Shown: piece after piece, positions 6,809 through 10,861 of the stretch
Numbering within the stretch: the stretch's first letter is position 1
Layout: each line of letters starts with the position of its first letter
Assembly (NCBI GenBank): GCA_030448225.1
Contig: JAUJNJ010000126.1
Span: 1-10,861, forward strand
Length of the DNA stretch: 10,861 nucleotides
Reading direction: 5' to 3'
Origin: Phycisphaerae bacterium
GTDB taxonomy: Bacteria > Planctomycetota > Phycisphaerae > Tepidisphaerales > Tepidisphaeraceae
Translations under genes and position numbers: made by a program
Notes under the pieces: generated by a model
Databases searched by the model: none
Told to the model about the DNA's origin: nothing
What the model saw: only the letters and a program-made list of their open reading frames with translations

Positions 6809-8359
6809 GGGTTCGCGTCTCCCGCGCCGCACGGGGATCGCTGTCGCGCGTACACGGTACCCCGCGCCAGGTGCAGGTCACCATAGTGCTCCCGGTCGCT
6901 TCCGTCCGTACGTCCAACGTGCCGCCGATTATCCGCGCCCGGCAGCTCATCAGGTCCAGCCCCATCCCCTCAGCGCCCGGACCGTCAAACCGACCCCGTC
7001 GTCCGCGACCGACAGTGCCGGGCGGCCGTCGGAGTCGTCCAGGAAGCCGGATCGTGATACGGCGCTCCGGCCGTGCTTGACCGCGTTGTTGATGGCCTCC
7101 TGCGCGATCCGGTACAGGTGGGCGGCCGCGGCGTCGTCGGCGACGGGCACGCCTCGCGTTGGCCTCGACGTCGAACGGGGATGCCGAACAGCTCGCGTCC
7201 TTGCCGGCCATCCGCTGCCGCCGGGCACAGGCCTCCGCGTCCAGGTTCACCGGGTGCCAGCCCGCGGGCCAGGTCCCGCGCGTGCCGGATGGTCTGGTTG
7301 ATCGCGCCGCGGCGACCTGCCGGGCCTCCTCGGCCTCAGCCGGCAAACTCGCCGCGAGGTTGTGCCCATCTTGCTGCGGAACGCCAAGCCGGTGAGCTGT
7401 TGCCCGGCCTGTCGTGCAGGTCGTGCCCGATGCGGCGCTGCTCGCGTTCGTTGACCTCCAGATCGTGCGTTCCAGTGTCATGCTGGTCGCGTCCCGCATG
7501 ACCACGGCGAACCCGCGCGCGCGCGCCGGCGTCGTCCCGCAGGGCAGTGACGCATTCGTCGGCCAGAACACAGGCCCGTCCTTCCGCACCCCGCCGGCCC
7601 TCGTCCTCGTACTGGCTGGCGATGGCGGCGGCATCCACCGCGCGGGCGGGTCACCGCGCGGGCGCGTCCTCCGGCGGGAAGATCGGTCGAAGCCGCAGCC
7701 GGCGATCTCGTCTTCGACCAACCGCTGATCCGTGCTGCGCCCGGGGTTCCAGCCTGGACGACCGCGCGTGCGGGTCCGTACAAGATCGGCGGTCGGCCAC
7801 GCCCTCGATCACGAGGCGGAACCGCTCTCCGCCTGCCGCAGCGTGACCTCGACCGGCGACGCTCGTCGACCTGGAGTCGCAGGGAAGCGTTGGCCGCCCG
7901 TCGTCGGCCAGTCCGCTCCCGGACGCGCAGGCGAGCTCGTCGTGTACCCAGCCGGGGCGTGCTCTCGGCCCGCTGCCGGATGGCGGTCAGGTCGAGCTCG
8001 CGAGCACGGCCGTCGGCAGGAACACGGCCAGGCGCACGCTTGCGTCGTCCATCCCGATCAGCGAGGGAGCCGGTCGGGCCCATGAAGAAATACGCAGGCG
8101 ACGACGGACAACGCCGTGCCAGCAGGCCCGGGCCGAGTCCCCGTACCAGGCCGGACCATCACGGCCACGAAGAACAGCGGCGACACGCTGTTCTGCACAA
8201 GGCGTTCGAGCACCAGCGTGACCAGCAGGGCCGCGCCCGACCAGGAGGACGCCGCGCCCATAGCCCCGCCAGCGGGGCGTCCCGCATATACGCCCGGCCG
8301 TGGCCATGCCGCCGGGCGAGGCGCCGGGGCGGGGAAGCTTGGAGAGAGCCGATGGTCAT
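6801..8359 (-). pseudogene. Sensor histidine kinase (DUF4118-like membrane domain, PAS, HisKA_3, HATPase_c), frameshifted as read
   Basis: The pieces add up to a membrane histidine kinase of roughly 500 residues that would phosphorylate the downstream regulator. In order: a DUF4118-like membrane domain at about 8310-7990 (GAALLVTLVLERLVQ, SVSPLFFVAVMV, AWYG, TALSVVACVF, then SVRLAVFLPTAVLASS); a PAS domain at about 7830-7490 (RFRLVIEGVAD, ISGW, EDEIAGCGFDR, FPPEDA, VRKDG, GFAVVMRDAT); HisKA_3 with RRIGHDLHD, phosphoacceptor His at about 7425, then LPAEAEEARQVAA and HPVNLDAE; and HATPase_c with LYRIAQEAINNAVKHG (N-box, about 7112-7070), LSVADDGVGL and CRARIIGGTLDV. The frame changes a dozen or more times, with no loss of the signature residues. 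The start is uncertain: ATG at 8359 begins MTIGSLQASPP; a TTG at 8369 is an alternative. The input signal cannot be read from the sequence. Confidence 0.85.
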
Positions 8360-8448
8360 CGGGCGGCAATCCTGAACCTTTGACGGCCTCGCGCAGGTCG
8401 CCGCGACCCCGAGTTTATCGCGAGAACCCAGCGAAGCGTGTGCGCCGT

Positions 8449-8709
8449 TCATGTAGGTGCTCGCCCCGACCGATCGAGGGCCGGACGCAGGTTCGGGCGG
8501 CAGAGCTCGGCCACGGACCTCCTCAACTCCTCCCGCACCATCTGGTCCGCGACGGCGACGGCGAGCGCCAGAGCGTCGGCAATCTCGAAGTCCAGGTCCG
8601 GGCGCTCGGCAAGGCCGATGATCGCCTCGCACAACGCGTTCAGGTCCTCGTCCGAGGTGTAAGTCAGCACGTACCGGTGGGCCGCCTTGCGGTGTGTCAC
8701 GTTGGGCAT
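8449..8709 (-). CDS. Hypothetical 86-residue protein
   Basis: I do not recognise this protein. It reads as 86 residues from an ATG at 8709 with AGGA five bases upstream, inside a longer open frame (to 9213) that has no other support. A basic start (MPNVTHRKAAHR) leads into a possible strand (YVLTYTSDED). Acidic, alanine-rich amphipathic segments follow (LNALCEAIIGLAERPDLDFE, then IADALALAVAVADQMVREEL), and the tail is basic. There is no signal peptide, and the Ala/Val-rich stretch near residues 43-54 contains charged residues at its edges, so I expect a small soluble helical protein. It lies between DUF202 and the sensor kinase on the same strand, about 90 bases before the kinase start and 180 after DUF202. 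A role near the two-component pair is conceivable but unsupported. Confidence 0.72.
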   Translation of the reverse strand: MPNVTHRKAAHRYVLTYTSDEDLNALCEAIIGLAERPDLDFEIADALALAVAVADQMVREELRRSVAELCRPNLRPALDRSGRAPT

Positions 8710-8714
8710 GGATG

Positions 8715-8718
8715 TCCT
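8715..8718 (-). promoter_or_regulatory. Ribosome binding site of the 86-residue ORF
   Basis: AGGA on the minus strand lies five bases before the ATG at 8709. It supports the short protein rather than the longer frame that continues to 9213. Confidence 0.5.
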
Positions 8719-8891
8719 GCCGCCGCCGTCGAGTCGCCGATCCGATGCGCTCCCGAATCGCAAGACCACCGTCTGGCGGGGAGAGCCATTTACCACGGTA
8801 CCGTGCGACCGTGGCGGCCGCATCGGGGGGAGTTCGCGACCGAGCGTAGGGAAACCTCCTATCGCCGGCACCCGACCCGGACGTCCCTTCG

Positions 8892-9314
8892 TCACGTCCC
8901 ACCCCGCACCAGGAGGTAGGCGGCGAGCAACAATCCCAAGGCCGCGAGGACCATCGAGAGGATCGTACCGAGCGAGAGTGCCCGTGGCGGCGGCGGCGAG
9001 CCGCGCGACAGTTGGCGAAGAAACGAGACGTGCCGGATGGTTGCCAGCACGTTGACCAGCACGCTGACCATGACGAGCGCGATGCCCACCCAGTGTGACA
9101 AGTGATCCGGCGACGGCGATGCGCCCCGAGCGGCTGCCAGCTCGTGGATGAACAGGTCGTAGCGTGCGAGGACGAAGCCGAAGCCCATGAGGGCCAATCC
9201 CGTCCTGATCCACGCCAGTAGGGTCCGCTCGGCGGCGAGCGGCACGCGGGGGTCATCGGCCGCAACGCTCGTCGAGGCCGAGTGCTCGCTGGGGAGGAGT
9301 TCCGGCGTTTTCAT
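8892..9314 (-). CDS. YidH/DUF202-family inner-membrane protein
   Basis: This 140-residue protein matches the small DUF202 (YidH) membrane family, whose molecular role is not established. The family signature sits after a short hydrophilic N-terminus: PLAAERTLLAWIRTGLALMG (residues 25-44), with the conserved AERT and the Trp/Arg before the first membrane helix. Three hydrophobic segments follow at about 37-55, 74-92 and 114-136, separated by polar loops with RHVSFLRQLSRG at about 94-105. The length is normal for the family. The ATG at 9314 is preceded at five bases by GAGGGA; the open frame extends to 9665 but overlaps the antiporter gene and is not supported. It starts 91 bases after the NhaA stop on the same strand, so the two could be cotranscribed. 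I see no terminator hairpin between them. Confidence 0.92.
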   Translation of the reverse strand: MKTPELLPSEHSASTSVAADDPRVPLAAERTLLAWIRTGLALMGFGFVLARYDLFIHELAAARGASPSPDHLSHWVGIALVMVSVLVNVLATIRHVSFLRQLSRGSPPPPRALSLGTILSMVLAALGLLLAAYLLVRGGT

Positions 9315-9319
9315 GATCG

Positions 9320-9325
9320 TCCCTC
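9320..9325 (-). promoter_or_regulatory. Ribosome binding site of the DUF202 gene
   Basis: GAGGGA on the minus strand lies five bases before the ATG at 9314. It fixes the start and excludes the extension overlapping the antiporter gene. Confidence 0.7.
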
Positions 9326-9405
9326 GGCGGGAAACACGGCACAGGGCACTACGGCGAAGCAGGAACGCGGCGCGACGACAACGGGGACAACGGCGCCTCG
9401 ACGGC

Positions 9406-10752
9406 TCACCGTCGCCCGTTCGGATTGCGCCTTGCCGCCCCGACGAGGATCGCGCCGCCCGCGAGGCCGGACAGCAAGGACGCGACGAGGATGCCGACCT
9501 TCGTCGCCGCCAGCTGGTCGGCGCTGCCGGGGAACGCGAGGTTGCCGATGAACAGCGACATCGTGAAGCCGATGCCGCACAGGACGGAGACTCCGACCAG
9601 TTGCCGCCACGTCCCGCCTTCTGGGAGTGCTGCGATGCCGCTCTTGATCGCGATCCACGAGGCAAGCAGCACGCCCAGCGGCTTGCCCACCAGCAGTCCG
9701 AGCACGACGCCCCACATGGTCATGCTGCCCAGTGGCAAGCCGCCGGTCCTGACGTTCACGCCCGCGTTCGCCAGCGCGAACAGCGGCACGATCAGGAAGG
9801 CGACGGGTCTCAGCAGTGCGTGCTCGACCCGGGCCAGCGGCGTCTGCACGGCCTCGCACGCCTCCTCGATCCCGTGCAGGGCGTGGCTCTGATCCTCGGT
9901 GATCCGGTCGGGCACCGCTGTCGCGTCCCGCTCGAACTCGCCGAGCCGCTCCCGCACGTACTCGACGTACGGCCCCTCCTCGACGCGGCGGGTGGCCGGG
10001 ATGGTGAATGCCAGCAGCACGCCCGCGACGGTCGCGTGGACGCCGCTCAACAGGGTCGCGGCCCAGAGGCCGACGCCGAGAATCATGTACGGCAGCGGGC
10101 GGTGGACGCGCAGGACGTTCAGGAGCACCAAGGCCGCGAGGAACGCCCCAGCCACGCCGAGCGCGGTCGTGGAGATGTCGTCCGTGTAGAACAGCGCGAT
10201 CACCAGTACCGCGCCGAGGTCGTCGACGATCGCGACCGCCAGCAGGAACACCTTCACCGAGGTCGGCACCGCCCGGCCGACGAGCGCGAGCACGCCGACC
10301 GCGAACGCGATGTCGGTCGCCATCGGCACGGCCCACCCGGCGGCACCCGGCCCGCCCGCGTTCAGGGCGGCGTAGATCAGGGCTGGCCCGACCATGCCGC
10401 CGACCGCCGCCGCGAACGGGAGGCTCGCCCGCCGCAGGGAGGTCAACTCGCCGAACAGCACCTCGCGCTTGATCTCCAGCCCGACGAGCAGGAAGAAGGC
10501 GACCATCAGGCCGTCGTTCACCCAGTGTTCAAGCGACATCGCGTGCGACAACCCGGCGGTCCCGACGCTCAGCTTCGTGTGCCAGAAGTCGTGGTAACTC
10601 TGGCCCCACGGCGAGTTCGCCCACGCGAGGGCGGCGACGGCCGAGGCCAGCAGCAGGATGCCCCCGGCGGACTCGGCACGGAGGAATGCATGCGCCGGTC
10701 GCAGGACGGGGGCGAGTCGTGACTGCCGAAATACGTGCGGGGCGGAATCCAT
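9406..10752 (-). CDS. nhaA: Na+/H+ antiporter NhaA
   Basis: This 448-residue inner-membrane protein should exchange cytoplasmic Na+ (or Li+) for external protons, giving salt tolerance and pH homeostasis. The family signatures are all present: FLRAESAGGILLL (23-35), AFFLLVGLEIKREVLFGEL (85-103), MATDIAFAVGVL (144-155) with the transport Asp at 147, and AIVDDLGAVLVIALFY (174-189) with the ion-binding pair D177/D178. GVHATVAGVLLAFTIP (237-252), FALANAGV (325-332), GKPLG with the conserved Lys357, and CGIGFTMSLFIGNLAF (392-407) follow. It is about 60 residues longer than E. coli NhaA, mainly from a hydrophilic loop at about 253-310 (EYVRERLGEFERDA), which I believe is common in longer family members. 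The ATG at 10752 is the furthest-upstream start, because an in-frame TAA lies 12 bases before it at 10762-10764. No Shine-Dalgarno is visible. DUF202 follows on the same strand. Confidence 0.97.
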   Translation of the reverse strand: MDSAPHVFRQSRLAPVLRPAHAFLRAESAGGILLLASAVAALAWANSPWGQSYHDFWHTKLSVGTAGLSHAMSLEHWVNDGLMVAFFLLVGLEIKREVLFGELTSLRRASLPFAAAVGGMVGPALIYAALNAGGPGAAGWAVPMATDIAFAVGVLALVGRAVPTSVKVFLLAVAIVDDLGAVLVIALFYTDDISTTALGVAGAFLAALVLLNVLRVHRPLPYMILGVGLWAATLLSGVHATVAGVLLAFTIPATRRVEEGPYVEYVRERLGEFERDATAVPDRITEDQSHALHGIEEACEAVQTPLARVEHALLRPVAFLIVPLFALANAGVNVRTGGLPLGSMTMWGVVLGLLVGKPLGVLLASWIAIKSGIAALPEGGTWRQLVGVSVLCGIGFTMSLFIGNLAFPGSADQLAATKVGILVASLLSGLAGGAILVGAARRNPNGRR

Positions 10753-10861
10753 CGCGCTTATTTACGGCATGGGGTCGGCGCTGTGAACGCGGCAACGCGC
10801 GGGAGGTGAGCGGAGTTTCGCCCGCGAGGGGCTCATGTGACCGTTCCGCTCCGTGGCAATC
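10753..10861. other. Flank upstream of the antiporter gene
   Basis: These 109 bases hold no gene I can support. They should include at least part of the antiporter promoter (minus strand), but I see no clear promoter boxes, operator or riboswitch-like structure. The window ends here, so a divergent or upstream gene cannot be excluded. Confidence 0.4.

Noticed and set aside
6096..7301. A 401-residue plus-strand open frame across the two-component region
   Set aside because: The opposite strand contains the regulator and kinase signatures in correct order; this frame has none and is low in protein-like character.
9315..9665. N-terminal extension of the DUF202 protein
   Set aside because: It overlaps the NhaA gene, is Ser/Arg-rich, and the ATG at 9314 has its own ribosome site.
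9187..10722. A 511-residue plus-strand open frame opposite NhaA and DUF202
   Set aside because: It is a Gln/Arg/Asp-rich shadow with no recognisable feature, opposite two convincing membrane proteins.
1..10861. Search for RNA genes, CRISPR arrays, insertion sequences and attachment sites
   Set aside because: I saw no tRNA-like cloverleaf, regularly spaced repeats, transposase motif or terminal inverted repeats. By-eye reading could miss a small RNA or a weak terminator.

Overview
The window is about 10.9 kb of very GC-rich bacterial DNA, and every gene I can support lies on the minus strand. The best taxonomic clue is the large predicted surface or secreted protein at about 2965-5547. It carries an N-terminal LEPLEGRRLL motif of the kind typical of big extracellular proteins of Planctomycetota, and the 'EGRRLL' variant makes me think of Phycisphaerae/Tepidisphaerales. 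The phylum is a reasonable inference; anything finer is a guess.

Layout in transcription order (right to left): an NhaA-type Na+/H+ antiporter (10752-9406); a three-helix YidH/DUF202 membrane protein (9314-8892); an 86-residue protein I do not recognise (8709-8449); a sensor histidine kinase (about 8359-6801) followed, with a short overlap, by its NarL/LuxR-type response regulator (6808-6120); a 570-bp stretch with at most one small broken ORF (5548-6119); the LEPLE-motif protein with seven TolB/PD40-like repeats, a Pro/Asp/Gly linker, an Ig-like domain and two CARDB-like domains (5547-2965); a fused trehalose-6-phosphate synthase/phosphatase (2742-442); and a fragmentary reading frame ending at the window edge (361-1).

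The antiporter and trehalose synthesis would fit salt or osmotic stress, and the two-component pair could be the regulator, but nothing in the sequence proves these genes are co-regulated.

The main oddity is the uneven reading-frame integrity. OtsAB, NhaA, DUF202 and most of the surface protein read cleanly for kilobases, even through an 8-G run. The kinase and regulator change frame roughly every 50-100 bases while almost every family-defining residue survives. Three mutually cancelling frame changes also occur at the 3' end of the surface-protein gene. I read these as clustered sequence or consensus errors rather than genuine pseudogenes. I found no RNA gene, mobile element, CRISPR array or evident novel system.
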